Positions 43,414 to 53,350 of a DNA stretch of 64,000 bases are shown piece after piece. The translations under genes and the position numbers were made by a program. The first letter of the stretch is position 1. Every line of letters begins with the position of its first letter. The notes under the pieces are model-generated. The model was not told the origin of the DNA. It did no database searches and worked only from the letters and a program-made list of their open reading frames with translations. Source of the DNA: Candidatus Iainarchaeum sp. (GTDB lineage Archaea > Iainarchaeota > Iainarchaeia > Iainarchaeales > GCA-2688035); the NCBI GenBank assembly GCA_002688035.1, contig NZBU01000008.1:33301-97300 (forward strand). The letters run 5' to 3'.

Positions 43414-44573
43414 TTGGGACAAAAGACCTTGCGGTTTCATTTGGCAGGAACAAGATTTTCCAAAGCATTGGCCTAGACATTGAACCAAATGGAAAGTACG
43501 CTGTAATTGGTCCAAATGGTTCTGGAAAAACAACACTTGCGCTTGTGCTTGCCGGTGTCATTCCAGAGTTTACTCCTGCTGATGTCAAAGGAGAAGTTCA
43601 ATCAGCTGGCTGTTCTTTAATCATGCAGAATCCAAGCAGCCAATTTTTTGCAATGAGCGTAAAAGAAGAGCTTGGTGAAAAAGGGGTAAAGCTTGCAAAG
43701 CAATTTTCTGCATCACACTTGCTCGAGAGAAATGTTTTTGAATTGAGTGAGGGTGAGAAACAAAAAATAAATCTTATCGCAAATCTCTCTTTTAAAAATT
43801 CTTGTTTGATGGTTGATGAGCCTGTTGAACTCCTTGATCCTGTGGAAGCAAAGAGATTCTGTTCCGCATTTTCCAAAGTAAAGGATCGCACGCTCATTTG
43901 GTTTGACAAAAACGAGGATTTTGTTGCGGGGATGAAAAAAACTTATCTCGCCAAACCAAAAAAACAAACTCTACCAGCCAAAAAGAATAATGTGTGCAAG
44001 GAAACTGTTCTTTCTGCAGACTTTTCGCTTGAAAGGAACGGTTTTAGTGTGAAGGAAATTTCTTTTGAGGTTTGCGCGGGTGAAAAGATTGGGCTTATTG
44101 GTTTGAATGGTAGTGGAAAAACCTGTGTTCTAAAAGCGCTTGCAGGAATTGAAAAACAGTCAGGCAAACTGCAGGCCAACAAAAATATTAGTTATGCTCC
44201 GCAGAACCCAAGCCACTTGTTTTTCCAGGAGACCGCGGAAGCAGAGCTTGTTGATGTGGGGAATGCTCGCAAACTTGGAATAGAACTCCTTTTGCAAAAA
44301 AATCCCGCTTTGCTAAGCAAGGGCCAGCAGAAAATGCTCAGTGTTGCAACAATTGCGCCTAATACCGTGGCACTACTTGATGAACCCACAACCTGGCTTG
44401 ACTCGGCAAACAAAGCCAGTGTTTACAATTTTATCAACAACAGTGAGCAAGCTATGATCCTAGCCACACATGACAGAAAACTTTTGGATTACTGCGATAG
44501 AATTCTTATAATAAAAGATAAGGGGGTTACAGAGTGTTCCAGTACAGTAGCAAATCGCTTTTTTCAGGCGTGA
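43410..44573 (+). CDS. ecfA: ECF transporter ATPase, two fused ABC domains
   Basis: This is a 387-residue tandem ABC protein. The first domain has Walker A GPNGSGKTT at 34-42, signature LSEGEKQK near 114 and Walker B CLMVDEP near 131. The segment where an H-loop His should be reads LIWFDKNED, without His. The second has Walker A GLNGSGKTC, a weakened signature LLSKGQQKML, Walker B VALLDEPTTW and H-loop ATHD. So the two sites are asymmetric. Fused EcfA-EcfA' proteins occur in some archaea. It overlaps the S component by 4 nt and EcfT by 40 nt. Confidence 0.92.
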   Translation: MIGTKDLAVSFGRNKIFQSIGLDIEPNGKYAVIGPNGSGKTTLALVLAGVIPEFTPADVKGEVQSAGCSLIMQNPSSQFFAMSVKEELGEKGVKLAKQFSASHLLERNVFELSEGEKQKINLIANLSFKNSCLMVDEPVELLDPVEAKRFCSAFSKVKDRTLIWFDKNEDFVAGMKKTYLAKPKKQTLPAKKNNVCKETVLSADFSLERNGFSVKEISFEVCAGEKIGLIGLNGSGKTCVLKALAGIEKQSGKLQANKNISYAPQNPSHLFFQETAEAELVDVGNARKLGIELLLQKNPALLSKGQQKMLSVATIAPNTVALLDEPTTWLDSANKASVYNFINNSEQAMILATHDRKLLDYCDRILIIKDKGVTECSSTVANRFFQA

Positions 44574-45139
44574 GAGAAGAATTCAAAATTCTTTTCCTTC
44601 TGCTGGTGTTTGTAGCAGCATTTAGCATAACTAATCTTGCCGTGCAGGCAGTGCTTTTCGTATTACTCTTTGCACTTCTCTTTGTTGCAGGCTACCGCGA
44701 CTTTTTAAAATTGTTTGCGGGTCTAATTCCTTTCCTGCTCCTTGCGAACGCAAGCTTTGTGCTCTTTCTCGCTGATACGGGAATTGATCTTGTGCACTTC
44801 ACGCTTGTGGCAAATTTCCGGGTCCTAAGTCTTTTTGCCGCAACAGCTTTCTTCACTTTTTCCACAGACATCTTTGCACTCGTACGAATGATGAAGAAAG
44901 CGCACATCCCGGAGCTTGTTTATCTCCCTATTTACATTTTATTTCGCTTTCTCCCGGAAATTGAGAAGGATTTGGTAGAAATTAGCTCGATTCAACGCAT
45001 AAAGGGAATAACCAAAAGGCAGCCCATACTTTACATCGAATCCATTTTCCTGCCACTGCTTTTTACTGTGTTGCAGAAGTCTGACGACCTTGCAATCGCA
45101 TATTATCTTAGAAAAAAGAGGGAAACTGAAAGTGGCTAG
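44534..45139 (+). CDS. ecfT: ECF transporter membrane coupling protein EcfT
   Basis: This is a 201-residue protein with several membrane helices in the first 100 residues and the cytoplasmic coupling-helix region near the end (EKDLVEISSIQRIKGI). The short A-R-G-type motifs of EcfT are loosely preserved. It starts with GTG at 44534, inside the ATPase gene, preceded by GGGGGTT. It completes the S-A-T module. Confidence 0.85.
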   Translation: MFQYSSKSLFSGVREEFKILFLLLVFVAAFSITNLAVQAVLFVLLFALLFVAGYRDFLKLFAGLIPFLLLANASFVLFLADTGIDLVHFTLVANFRVLSLFAATAFFTFSTDIFALVRMMKKAHIPELVYLPIYILFRFLPEIEKDLVEISSIQRIKGITKRQPILYIESIFLPLLFTVLQKSDDLAIAYYLRKKRETESG

Positions 45140-45173
45140 TAAACTTTTTAATAACTTGAGTTCTAATTTTTCC

Positions 45174-45812
45174 ATGCCTAAGCTTTCACTCGAGCAAAAA
45201 ACAAATTTCCTGCTCGGGCTTTTTGTTGCATCTCTTGTTGCAGCAAACCTACTTAGTTTAAAAGTGGCTTCTTTCGGAATCTTCGAGGCAAGTGTTGGAA
45301 TCCTAGTTTTCCCCATCCTTTTTCTCATTACTGATGTTGTAGAGGAAGTTCATGGCAAGGGCAAGGCAAAAGAGTTTGTTTACATTGCACTTGCAACACT
45401 TGTGTTTATTTTGGTTGTTACCGCAATAGCGGTTATACTGCCAGCTGCTTCACGAAGCTTTATTACAGATGCAGAATATTCAAAGATTTTTGGCACAACG
45501 CTTAGGATCTTTGTGGCATCAATAATCGGCTTCTTCTTCAGCCAAATGCACGATGTCTGGGCATTTAATTTCTGGAAGGAGAAGACCGGCGGCAAACACC
45601 TGTGGTTGAGGAACAATGCTTCTACGATAGTTTCACAGTTTATTGACACCACATTGTTCATGTTCCTTGCATTCTATGCCATCTCGCCAAAGTTTGATGT
45701 GGCCTACACTTTTGCGCTAATAATCCCGTATTGGTTGATTAAGGTTTTGTTCGCACTCTTGGACACACCATTTGTCTATCTTGGTGTGAAATGGCTTAGG
45801 GGAAATAGTTGA
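45174..45812 (+). CDS. YhhQ-family transporter (putative queuosine-precursor importer)
   Basis: This is a 212-residue protein with about six membrane helices. FPILFLITDVVEEVHGKGKA near residue 49 is the family hallmark with its acidic residues. FFFSQMHDVWAFNFWKEKT near 120 and NNASTIVSQFIDTTLF near 145 also match YhhQ/VUT proteins. Bacterial YhhQ imports preQ0/preQ1. Together with the queuine-type tgt at 3046 this suggests base salvage; preQ0 uptake for archaeosine is the alternative. ATG 45174 has TTTTTAATA 25 nt upstream; in-frame starts inside ecfT are rejected. Confidence 0.88.
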   Translation: MPKLSLEQKTNFLLGLFVASLVAANLLSLKVASFGIFEASVGILVFPILFLITDVVEEVHGKGKAKEFVYIALATLVFILVVTAIAVILPAASRSFITDAEYSKIFGTTLRIFVASIIGFFFSQMHDVWAFNFWKEKTGGKHLWLRNNASTIVSQFIDTTLFMFLAFYAISPKFDVAYTFALIIPYWLIKVLFALLDTPFVYLGVKWLRGNS

Positions 45813-45878
45813 CGAAGCAAACAAAAGATTTAAAGAAATATAATCATTTATTCTAGTAACTTTCTGGGGGTTGTTGTA

Positions 45879-47141
45879 ATGGAAGCTAAGTATGAAATGC
45901 ATCTTGATTTTTTGAAGGACTATGATCCTGACATATTCAAAGCAATTGTTGATGAGAAAGATCGACAGATGGATGGCATTGAACTAATTCCAAGCGAAAA
46001 CCTTGTCAGCCAGGGAGTACTTGAAGCAATGGGCTCTGTTCCAAACAACAAGTACTCTGAGGGCTATCCTGGAAAACGCTATTATGGTGGAAATGAATTC
46101 ATTGATATAATTGAGAACCTTGCAATTGATCGTTTAAAAGAATTATTTGGGGCAGAACATGCTAATGTTCAGCTAAATTCTGGGAGTCCGGCAAACATGG
46201 CAGCTTATTATGCTGCGATGGAAATTGGCGACACTTTTATGGGTCTAAAGCTTACCGAGGGCGGGCATCTTACTCATGGCCATCCAGTAAACTTTTCTGG
46301 AAAACTTTACAACTGCGAACAGTACGGCGTTTCTAAAGAGGATGAAAGACTAGATTATGACGCAATCCTAAAGCAGGCCAAAGAACTCAAGCCAAAGCTA
46401 ATATTGAGTGGTTACACCGCATACCCAAGAGAAATTGATTTTAAGAAGTTTAGAGAGATCTGTGATGAAGTTGGAGCCGTCTGTATGGCCGATATTTCCC
46501 ATATTGGAGGCTTGTGTGCTACAGGCATTCATGAGAATCCTGTTCCATACTTTGACATTGTTACAACAACCACACACAAAACCCTGCGTGGACCACGCTC
46601 AGCAGTAATAATGTGCAAGGAAGAATTTGCAACAAAAATTGACAAGGCAGTGTTCCCTGGATTGCAGGGCGGACCACACGAACACATCATTGCAGCAAAA
46701 GCAGTTGCATTCAAAGAGGCACTTGAACCAAACTTCAAAAACTATACAGAACAAATAGTCAAGAATGCAAAGGCAATGGCTGAAGGGCTTATGGATGCAG
46801 GACTGCGCCTTGTAACTGATGGAACTGACAACCACTTAATACTTGTTGACACTTTCGGGAGCAAGCAGCTTACTGGAAAAGAAGCAGAGCACGCGCTAGA
46901 GCTCGCCGGTATCTATTGCAACAAAAACACAATTCCTTTTGATGAGAGGACTCCTTGGGATCCAAGCGGAATCAGAATTGGAACACCGGTTCTCACTACG
47001 CGCGGCATGAAAGAATCAGACATGAAAGAAGTTGCAGACTTTATGGTTAAAGTTCTTGACAATGCAAAGGACGAAAGCAAACTCGCTGCAATAAAGGTCG
47101 AGGTAAAGGAGTTCTGCGCAAGTTTTCCTTTCTACAAATAG
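45879..47141 (+). CDS. glyA: Serine hydroxymethyltransferase
   Basis: This 420-residue PLP enzyme interconverts serine and glycine with tetrahydrofolate. Seen: ELIPSENLVSQGVLEAMGS near residue 32, NKYSEGYPGKRYYGG near 52, HLTHGHPVNFSGK near 128, and the PLP lysine in TTTTHKTLRGPRS near 230. Full family length. It links directly to the glycine cleavage genes 5 kb downstream and to folD. A Shine-Dalgarno-like GGGGGTTG precedes the ATG. Confidence 0.97.
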   Translation: MEAKYEMHLDFLKDYDPDIFKAIVDEKDRQMDGIELIPSENLVSQGVLEAMGSVPNNKYSEGYPGKRYYGGNEFIDIIENLAIDRLKELFGAEHANVQLNSGSPANMAAYYAAMEIGDTFMGLKLTEGGHLTHGHPVNFSGKLYNCEQYGVSKEDERLDYDAILKQAKELKPKLILSGYTAYPREIDFKKFREICDEVGAVCMADISHIGGLCATGIHENPVPYFDIVTTTTHKTLRGPRSAVIMCKEEFATKIDKAVFPGLQGGPHEHIIAAKAVAFKEALEPNFKNYTEQIVKNAKAMAEGLMDAGLRLVTDGTDNHLILVDTFGSKQLTGKEAEHALELAGIYCNKNTIPFDERTPWDPSGIRIGTPVLTTRGMKESDMKEVADFMVKVLDNAKDESKLAAIKVEVKEFCASFPFYK

Positions 47142-47176
47142 AAACCTATTTAATGATTGTTTGGGCTTGATTAATT

Positions 47177-48016
47177 ATGCCTGCAAAGCTAATTGATGGA
47201 AAAGCTATCGCAGAACAGGTTCTGTCCAAAGTTAAGGCTGTAACCGCAAAACTGCAGAAAAAGCCTACTCTTGCTGTTGTTTTGGTTGGAGACAATAATG
47301 CTTCAGAGCTTTATGTGCGAAAAAAGCAGGAGGCATGTGAAAAAGTCGGCATTAATTCCAAATTAGTTTCTTCCTGCGGAACAGTAAGCGAGGAAGACAT
47401 CCTAAAACAAATAGAGGAACTCAACAATGATTCTGCAGTAAATGGAATTCTTGTGCAGTTACCTCTCCCAAAACAAGTTGATAGGAACAAAGTTCTGGAA
47501 GCAATTTCGCCTGCAAAGGATGTTGATGGTTTTACTGCTGAGAATTTGGGAAAGCTTGCTCTTGGAATAGAAGAATTTGTTTCCTGCACTGCATCAGGAA
47601 TAGTAAAGCTCATTGAATCAACCGGCACAAATCTTGAGGGAAAGAATGTTTGTGTTGTAAACCATAGTATTGTCGTTGGCCGGCCGCTTGTGCAGCTTTT
47701 GCTGAATCGAAATGCAACTGTAAGCGTTTGCCACAAGTTCACAAAGAATCTTTCAGAGTTCACTAAGAATGCCGATGTTGTTGTTACTGCCGCTGGTGTC
47801 CCTAACCTTATCAAAGGAGACATGATTAAGCAAGGTGCAATTGTAATTGATGCAGGCATCATACGCGATGATAAAAAGCTTGTTGGAGACATTGACTTTG
47901 ATTCTGTTAAAGAAATTGCTTCACACATTACTCCTGTTCCAGGGGGAGTGGGTCCAATGACTGTTGCCTGTCTGATTGAGAACACTTTGAAAGCGGCAAA
48001 ACTGCAGGGTGATTGA
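47177..48016 (+). CDS. folD: Methylenetetrahydrofolate dehydrogenase / methenyltetrahydrofolate cyclohydrolase
   Basis: This is a 279-residue bifunctional folate enzyme. Seen: LYVRKKQEACEKVGI near residue 45, with the catalytic Lys in the YVxxK pattern, VQLPLPKQVD near 95, VVGRPLVQLLLNRNATVSVCH near 165, and ITPVPGGVGPMTVACLIENT near 253. It supplies 10-formyl-THF precursors for PurN and PurH. A CTATTTAATG box lies 26 nt before the ATG, so it is probably leaderless. Confidence 0.97.
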   Translation: MPAKLIDGKAIAEQVLSKVKAVTAKLQKKPTLAVVLVGDNNASELYVRKKQEACEKVGINSKLVSSCGTVSEEDILKQIEELNNDSAVNGILVQLPLPKQVDRNKVLEAISPAKDVDGFTAENLGKLALGIEEFVSCTASGIVKLIESTGTNLEGKNVCVVNHSIVVGRPLVQLLLNRNATVSVCHKFTKNLSEFTKNADVVVTAAGVPNLIKGDMIKQGAIVIDAGIIRDDKKLVGDIDFDSVKEIASHITPVPGGVGPMTVACLIENTLKAAKLQGD

Positions 48017-48440
48017 AACGAAACCTGGCGCCCGAAAACCGCGGAGAACTCGAGGTCAACATCCACACAAACCTGTTCCTGAACATATTCCCATAAACAT
48101 GGTTATCGACGCTCTTAAAATTCACGGTTTTGAAATGAAGCCCTGCGAGAAGCACAGAGTTGCCAAGGCATTTGAAATGGTAGCTGTTGGAAAGCACGCT
48201 CTCTTTCGGACTGCTGAAGGAATTTTCTTTCAAGCAGCAGATGGAAGATTTTTTGCCATGGAAGAATTCACAAGATGGTCTGGAAAGCAGATTGGAAAAA
48301 TAGAGTTTTTCGACGAAAACACTAGGTGGTATGGAAAGCGCATAATCTCGACAGCCAAAGGAACGTTTGTAGCTTTAGGAAAAGGCTTTTTTGTTAGTCT
48401 TGCTGATCTTGAGAAACCATTGCCAAGAATAAGATTGTAA
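48009..48440 (+). CDS. Hypothetical basic protein coupled to folD
   Basis: This is a 143-residue protein of unknown family. The N-terminus is basic and Pro-rich (KPGARKPRRTRGQHPHKP). The C-terminal 90 residues form repeated aromatic beta strands (FRTAEGIFFQAADGRFFAME, then a similar strand pair with STAKGTFVALGKGFFVSL), suggesting two related beta units. The GTG start at 48009 overlaps folD by 8 nt. The link to folate metabolism is positional only. Confidence 0.6.
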   Translation: MIETKPGARKPRRTRGQHPHKPVPEHIPINMVIDALKIHGFEMKPCEKHRVAKAFEMVAVGKHALFRTAEGIFFQAADGRFFAMEEFTRWSGKQIGKIEFFDENTRWYGKRIISTAKGTFVALGKGFFVSLADLEKPLPRIRL

Positions 48441-48451
48441 AACCGATTTTT

Positions 48452-49207
48452 CTATCTCTTAAAATTCCATTCTTTGGATGAGAATTTTTCACGAAGCTCT
48501 TCTGCAAGCGCCTTCTCTTCCTCGTTTAGCTCTCCCTCAACAAGTTCAACGCCAAATTCTTTTTCAAAGCCCTTTTGCATTGCCTCACTCACGTCCTTAA
48601 AGCTATACTCACGCCCTGTTTCTTGTTCAAGTGATGTAACGCGCTGCTTAACGCTCTCAATAATTTTGCCTTTCATTTTTTCATCAGGAACTTTTAACAG
48701 GGAAAACATTTTGTCAACGCTCAGTCCGAGCAGCAGTGTTCCATGCTGCAATACTTTTCTCTCGCGTCTTGTCTGTGCGTTTCCACTAATCTTCCTGTCA
48801 TTCACAATAATGTCATTGAGTGGCACAAAACTTGCTTTCACTTCAAGCTCATCCAAACCCTTAACAATGCCGCCGCAAATCATCTTGTAGCTGTCAAGAA
48901 TTTTTTTTGAAACAAGGTTGCTTTCCTCTGTGCACACAAAACTGTAAGTAAGCTCCCGCTCGTGGAATACTGCACCTCCCCCAGTGATTCTTCTCACAAC
49001 ATCTGTATCAAGTTCCTTAGCCTTTGCCAAATCAACTTCTTCCTCAATTCCTTGGAAGTAGCCAATGCTTACAGCATGGGGCTTCCAACCATAAAATCTA
49101 ATTGTCGGTTTATCGCCTTTTTTATGAAGGTTAACAACAGCCTCATCAATTGCCATGTTAGTATAGCCATCCTGAAAACCTGTTTCAAGCAACCTAAATT
49201 CACTCAT
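48452..49207 (-). CDS. lplA: Lipoate-protein ligase, catalytic domain
   Basis: This is a 251-residue LplA catalytic domain. Seen: TNMAIDEAVV near residue 16, RRITGGGAVFHERELTYSF near 71, and the catalytic Lys in NDRKISGNAQTRR near 136. It adenylates lipoate and transfers it to GcvH. The C-terminal accessory domain of bacterial LplA is not part of this protein but is encoded by the preceding gene, as in Thermoplasma. It overlaps lplB by 4 nt and ends the gcv-lip operon. Confidence 0.94.
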   Translation of the reverse strand: MSEFRLLETGFQDGYTNMAIDEAVVNLHKKGDKPTIRFYGWKPHAVSIGYFQGIEEEVDLAKAKELDTDVVRRITGGGAVFHERELTYSFVCTEESNLVSKKILDSYKMICGGIVKGLDELEVKASFVPLNDIIVNDRKISGNAQTRRERKVLQHGTLLLGLSVDKMFSLLKVPDEKMKGKIIESVKQRVTSLEQETGREYSFKDVSEAMQKGFEKEFGVELVEGELNEEEKALAEELREKFSSKEWNFKR

Positions 49208-49488
49208 TTTGCTGCCTCCTTCGCCATCTTAATAGCTTCAAGCAGTGCTTTGCTGTCTAACCCAAACATTTCAATGGAATTAGCCTCTACAGCCTTATCA
49301 ATCACACCAACAATCTCATCACCAATATTTTGCCCCTTTAACTTGCTTTCGATTAGTTCAATTCCTGTTTCAGGGTGCATAAAAAAGTCCCCAGTAATCA
49401 TAATGCTCTTTATTTTGTCCCCGTCTGTTTCCAGCGAAACTTTCAACAGTTTTCCATCCGGAACCTTATAAATCGACTTTCCCTTCAT
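49204..49488 (-). CDS. lplB: Lipoate-protein ligase accessory subunit LplB
   Basis: This is a 94-residue protein matching the detached C-terminal domain of lipoate ligase: [37 protein letters not shown], then a helical tail. In archaeal bipartite ligases this subunit is needed for the lipoyl-adenylate step. It overlaps lipA by 23 nt and lplA by 4 nt, consistent with a two-subunit enzyme. Confidence 0.88.
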   Translation of the reverse strand: MKGKSIYKVPDGKLLKVSLETDGDKIKSIMITGDFFMHPETGIELIESKLKGQNIGDEIVGVIDKAVEANSIEMFGLDSKALLEAIKMAKEAAK

Positions 49489-50332
49489 AAAAATCCCCCG
49501 CCATATAACTGCTTCTCACAAGCGGCCCTGAAGCCACATATTTGAAGCCCTTTTCAACCCCAACTTTCTTTAGCTCATCAAAAGCTTCTGGCTTAACATA
49601 TTCATACACCATAAGGCTTTTCTTTGTTGGTTGTAAGTACTGTCCAATCGTGAGAAAATCACATCCAACCCCGAGCAAATCATCCATTACTTTCAGAATT
49701 TCTTTTTTCTTTTCACCCAATCCAAGCATTAAGCCACTCTTTGTAAGAATTTTCCCACTCAGCCCCTTAACATTATGTATAAGTCTGAGGCTTTGTTTGT
49801 AGCTTGCGCGAACATCTCTCGCTGTTCTTTGCAGCCTTTCCACTACCTCTATGTTGTGCCCAATAACATCTGGCTTTGCTTTCACAATCTTTTCTAAACA
49901 ATCTTTTCTTCCCTGAAAGTCCGGAATCAATACCTCAACTTTTACTCCCTCTTTCTTCACTGCCTTAATACAATTTGCAAAATGTCCTGCACCCAAGTCA
50001 GGCAAGTCATCCCTATCTACCGAGGTTAGCACAACGTAATTTAGTCTCATTTTTCGCACCGCTTCTGCAATCTTGTGTGGCTCTTCCTTATCCAGCACTT
50101 CCCCCTGTCTAGCACTTTTGACAGCACAGAAAGAACAATGTCTGGTACAGGTATTTCCCATTAACATAAAAGTTGCAGTTCCCGAATCCCAGCACTCTCC
50201 TTTGTTCGGGCATTTTGCTTCCTCACAAACAGTATTCAGATTTTTTCCCTTCAATTCGGAGTTCACGAAAGCAGTGTTATCTCCTGCAGGAAGTTTTGAG
50301 CGAATCCACTCAGGCTTTCTCACGGCTTCCAC
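49466..50332 (-). CDS. lipA: Lipoyl synthase
   Basis: This 288-residue radical-SAM enzyme inserts two sulfurs into octanoyl-GcvH. Seen: the auxiliary cluster motif [12 protein letters not shown] near residue 36, the radical-SAM motif CTRHCSFC near 62, [14 protein letters not shown] near 105, and the C-terminal RSSYMA that ligates the auxiliary cluster. Bacterial-type LipA is not universal in archaea. No octanoyltransferase LipB is nearby; LplA-LplB may provide the octanoyl/lipoyl substrate. It overlaps gcvPB by 13 nt. Confidence 0.96.
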   Translation of the reverse strand: MEAVRKPEWIRSKLPAGDNTAFVNSELKGKNLNTVCEEAKCPNKGECWDSGTATFMLMGNTCTRHCSFCAVKSARQGEVLDKEEPHKIAEAVRKMRLNYVVLTSVDRDDLPDLGAGHFANCIKAVKKEGVKVEVLIPDFQGRKDCLEKIVKAKPDVIGHNIEVVERLQRTARDVRASYKQSLRLIHNVKGLSGKILTKSGLMLGLGEKKKEILKVMDDLLGVGCDFLTIGQYLQPTKKSLMVYEYVKPEAFDELKKVGVEKGFKYVASGPLVRSSYMAGDFYEGKVDL

Positions 50333-51651
50333 CTCAAATTAGGCTCCCGCGCGGCCTTAACGGCGTCAAGTCTTTTCACAGGTGTAGAGTGGGGTGCACC
50401 CTTTACAATCTCAGGATTCTTTTCCGCTTCTTCTTTAATCTTAATCATCGCGTTCGCAAATTCATCCAGAGTTTCTTTTGTTTCTGTTTCTGTTGGCTCG
50501 ATCATTAGGGCTCCATGCACAATAAGCGGGAAGTAAACTGTTGGAGGATGAAATCCATAATCCATCAGGCGCTTTGCAATATCGTTTGTTGTTACGCCGT
50601 TCGGCATTTTACTGTCATCCAACACAAACTCGTGCTGACAAACCCTATCAAAAGGCAAATTGTAGTGCTTTTTCAACTTCTCCTTCAAATAATTTGCATT
50701 AAGCACAGCAATTTCTGCAACTTCCCTGATTCCCTCGGCACCAATTGCCTTCAAGTAAGTATAAGCCTTAACCATTACTCCAAAGTTTCCATAGAAAGAG
50801 CGCAGCTTTCCAATACTGTTCTCATTTTCATAATTAAACACATACTCTTCACCTTTTTTCTCAATAAGAGGGATAGGTAAGAACTCCACTAGCTCTTTAA
50901 TAACTCCTACCGGCCCAGAGCCTGGTCCTCCTCCGCCGTGCGGTGTGGCAAAGCTCTTGTGCAAATTCAAATGCATTACATCAATTCCAAGTTCCTTTGG
51001 CTTACATATTCCAAGCATTGCATTCATGTTTGCTCCGTCCCCATAAACAAGGCCACCTTTTTCATGCACTATTTTACAAACCTCCAGAATGTTTTGGTCA
51101 AAAAGCCCAAGCGTATTTGGGTTAGTAATCATTATGCCTGCAACATCTTCCGTCATTTTCTCTTTTAACTCTCCCAAATCAATGTTCCCGTCTTTATCAC
51201 TTTTGATCTCCACCGCCTCGAACCCACACACTGATACTGAGGCAGGGTTTGTTCCATGTGCACTATCAGGAACTAAAATCTTGCTTCTATTTTCTCTTTT
51301 CTTCCTGAAGTATGCCTGTATAATCATTATTCCAGTTAGCTCGCCGTTTGCGCCAGCCGCAGGCTGTAAGCTAAAACGTTCAAAACCACATATCTCACAA
51401 AGCATTTTCTCAAGATTGTGCATTAACTCCAGGGCGCCCTGCGCAGTGGAAACCGGTTGCAGTGGATGCAGCAAAGTAAAGCCCTCAAGCTTTGCCATGT
51501 CCTCGTTAATTTTTGGATTGTACTTCATCGTGCAGCTGCCCAAAGGATAGAACCCAAAGTCAACCCCAAAGTTTAGTTTACTCAGCGTGCTGTAATGCCT
51601 TATGACTTCAACTTCGCTTAAGTTCATTCCCTTTTCAAAAACAAGTTTCAT
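50320..51651 (-). CDS. gcvPB: Glycine dehydrogenase (decarboxylating) subunit 2
   Basis: This 443-residue PLP subunit carries the active-site lysine: [20 protein letters not shown] near residue 205. Also seen: [19 protein letters not shown] near 34 and [16 protein letters not shown] near 128. With gcvPA it forms the two-subunit P-protein found in archaea and many bacteria. It overlaps gcvPA by 4 nt. Confidence 0.97.
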   Translation of the reverse strand: MKLVFEKGMNLSEVEVIRHYSTLSKLNFGVDFGFYPLGSCTMKYNPKINEDMAKLEGFTLLHPLQPVSTAQGALELMHNLEKMLCEICGFERFSLQPAAGANGELTGIMIIQAYFRKKRENRSKILVPDSAHGTNPASVSVCGFEAVEIKSDKDGNIDLGELKEKMTEDVAGIMITNPNTLGLFDQNILEVCKIVHEKGGLVYGDGANMNAMLGICKPKELGIDVMHLNLHKSFATPHGGGGPGSGPVGVIKELVEFLPIPLIEKKGEEYVFNYENENSIGKLRSFYGNFGVMVKAYTYLKAIGAEGIREVAEIAVLNANYLKEKLKKHYNLPFDRVCQHEFVLDDSKMPNGVTTNDIAKRLMDYGFHPPTVYFPLIVHGALMIEPTETETKETLDEFANAMIKIKEEAEKNPEIVKGAPHSTPVKRLDAVKAAREPNLRWKP

Positions 51652-52943
51652 TTTAACTCACCAATCGCTTCTATAAGTTCGTCAATTTCATCTTTGCTGT
51701 TCAACTCTGTTGCGGTAACAAGTACTCTTTCCTCATCCAATGCGTACCCAAACACAAAGCCTTTTTTCAAAAGTTTTTCCTGCAATTGTTTTGCACCCTG
51801 TGTTTTCACCACAAATTCATTGAAGAAATTCTCTGTTTCCAGTTCAATGTCTGTGCCATTCAACTTTTCAGCCAAATACTTTGCATTTTCATTGTTTTGC
51901 TTTGCAATCTCTTTCAAGCCTTTCTCTCCAACAGTTGCAAGGTATACTGTGGCAGCAAGTGCACACAGTGCTTGGTTTGAACAAATGTTACAGCTTGCTT
52001 TCTCCCTGCGAATGTGTTGCTCGCGCGCCTGCAATGTAAGCACAAAACCTTCTTTCCCTTCACTATCAACCGTTTTTCCAACAAGTCTTCCCGGAATATG
52101 CCTTTTGAATTTATCCTTACACGCAATTACTCCTGCAGCAGGTCCGCCAAATCCCATTGGGTTTCCAAAGCTCTGCACATCCATTGCAACAATGTCTGCT
52201 CCATAGTTTCCAGGAGTATCTAAAAATCCAAGTGAAAGAGCTTCTGCAATTGCAACAACCAGTGCTGCTCCCTTTCCCTGTACTTGCTCGGAAATTGCCT
52301 TTAACTCTTCAACTTTTCCCAGATAATTTGGGTTTTGCACAATCAGACAAGCAGTATTGTCACCAATTTCTTTTTCAAGCTCTTCAAGTGCAACTTCTTT
52401 TAACTCCAGGTTGCTTGAATTCGCATAAGTTTGTAGAACCGCACGATATTCCGGATTAAGTTCTTTTGCGAAAAGAACTTTCTTCCTTTTTGTCGCATGT
52501 ACCACCATCATCATGGCCTCTGCTGTTGCTGAAGCCCCATCATACATGCTTGCATTTGCAAGATCCATTTCTGTCAGCATACAAATGTAACTTTGCCACT
52601 CATAAATTGCTTGCAGCATCCCCTGACTTATTTCGGGTTGGTAGGGTGTGTAAGCAGTATAAAATTCGCTTCTTCCCGTAATTGCAGAAACGGTTGAAGG
52701 AATGAAGTGGTTGTAGCAGCCTGCGCCCAAAAAAAGTTTCAATTGTTTTGCGCTCTTGCTTTTTGCAGCAAGTTCCTCAATATGTTTTTTCAATTCAATT
52801 TCGCTAAGTCCTTTGCCAATTCCAAGCTCTTCTTTCAAAAACACTTCTTTTGGAATATCCTTGAACAACTCGTTTATTGTGGCTACGCCTGCCTCTTTCA
52901 GCATCTCTTCTTTTTCCTTGTCGGAATGTGGGATAAACCTCAT
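51648..52943 (-). CDS. gcvPA: Glycine dehydrogenase (decarboxylating) subunit 1
   Basis: This is the 431-residue N-terminal-type subunit of P-protein. Seen: [18 protein letters not shown] at the start, [15 protein letters not shown] near 88, [18 protein letters not shown] near 112, and [20 protein letters not shown] near 308. It lies 9 nt after gcvH in the direction of transcription. Confidence 0.97.
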   Translation of the reverse strand: MRFIPHSDKEKEEMLKEAGVATINELFKDIPKEVFLKEELGIGKGLSEIELKKHIEELAAKSKSAKQLKLFLGAGCYNHFIPSTVSAITGRSEFYTAYTPYQPEISQGMLQAIYEWQSYICMLTEMDLANASMYDGASATAEAMMMVVHATKRKKVLFAKELNPEYRAVLQTYANSSNLELKEVALEELEKEIGDNTACLIVQNPNYLGKVEELKAISEQVQGKGAALVVAIAEALSLGFLDTPGNYGADIVAMDVQSFGNPMGFGGPAAGVIACKDKFKRHIPGRLVGKTVDSEGKEGFVLTLQAREQHIRREKASCNICSNQALCALAATVYLATVGEKGLKEIAKQNNENAKYLAEKLNGTDIELETENFFNEFVVKTQGAKQLQEKLLKKGFVFGYALDEERVLVTATELNSKDEIDELIEAIGELK

Positions 52944-52952
52944 TTCACTCCC

Positions 52953-53339
52953 CTAGTGTTCAAGTCCGGCAACATACTCATTGTATTGCTGCGAGCTCAT
53001 CAATGAATCAAATTCCGCTGGGTCCTTCGGCTTTATCTTCACAAGCCATGAATCAAAAGGCGCTTGGTTCAATTTCTCGGGACTATTTTCCAGTTCAGAG
53101 TTAACCTCTGCAACTTCACCGTTAACAGGGGCAAAAATATCACTCACGCTCTTAACACTCTCAACAACACACATCTGTTTACCTTTCTCAAGCTCCTTGC
53201 CCTTTTCAGGAAGCTCTACAAACACAATGTCTGTTAGTGCGTGCTGGGCAAAATCGGTTATTCCAACTACAATCAGTTCTCCTTCTTTCTTTGCCCACTC
53301 GTGTCCTTTTGTGTATTTTCTATCTTCTGGATTATCCAT
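52953..53339 (-). CDS. gcvH: Glycine cleavage system H protein
   Basis: This is a 128-residue lipoyl carrier. Seen: YTKGHEWAKKEG near residue 9 and the lipoylation site CVVESVKSVSDIFAPVNGEV with Lys63. It shuttles the aminomethyl group between P- and T-proteins and is the target of LipA and LplA-LplB encoded downstream. It begins 11 nt after the gcvT stop with an AGGAGGT Shine-Dalgarno. Confidence 0.97.
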   Translation of the reverse strand: MDNPEDRKYTKGHEWAKKEGELIVVGITDFAQHALTDIVFVELPEKGKELEKGKQMCVVESVKSVSDIFAPVNGEVAEVNSELENSPEKLNQAPFDSWLVKIKPKDPAEFDSLMSSQQYNEYVAGLEH

Positions 53340-53350
53340 TACTATACCTC

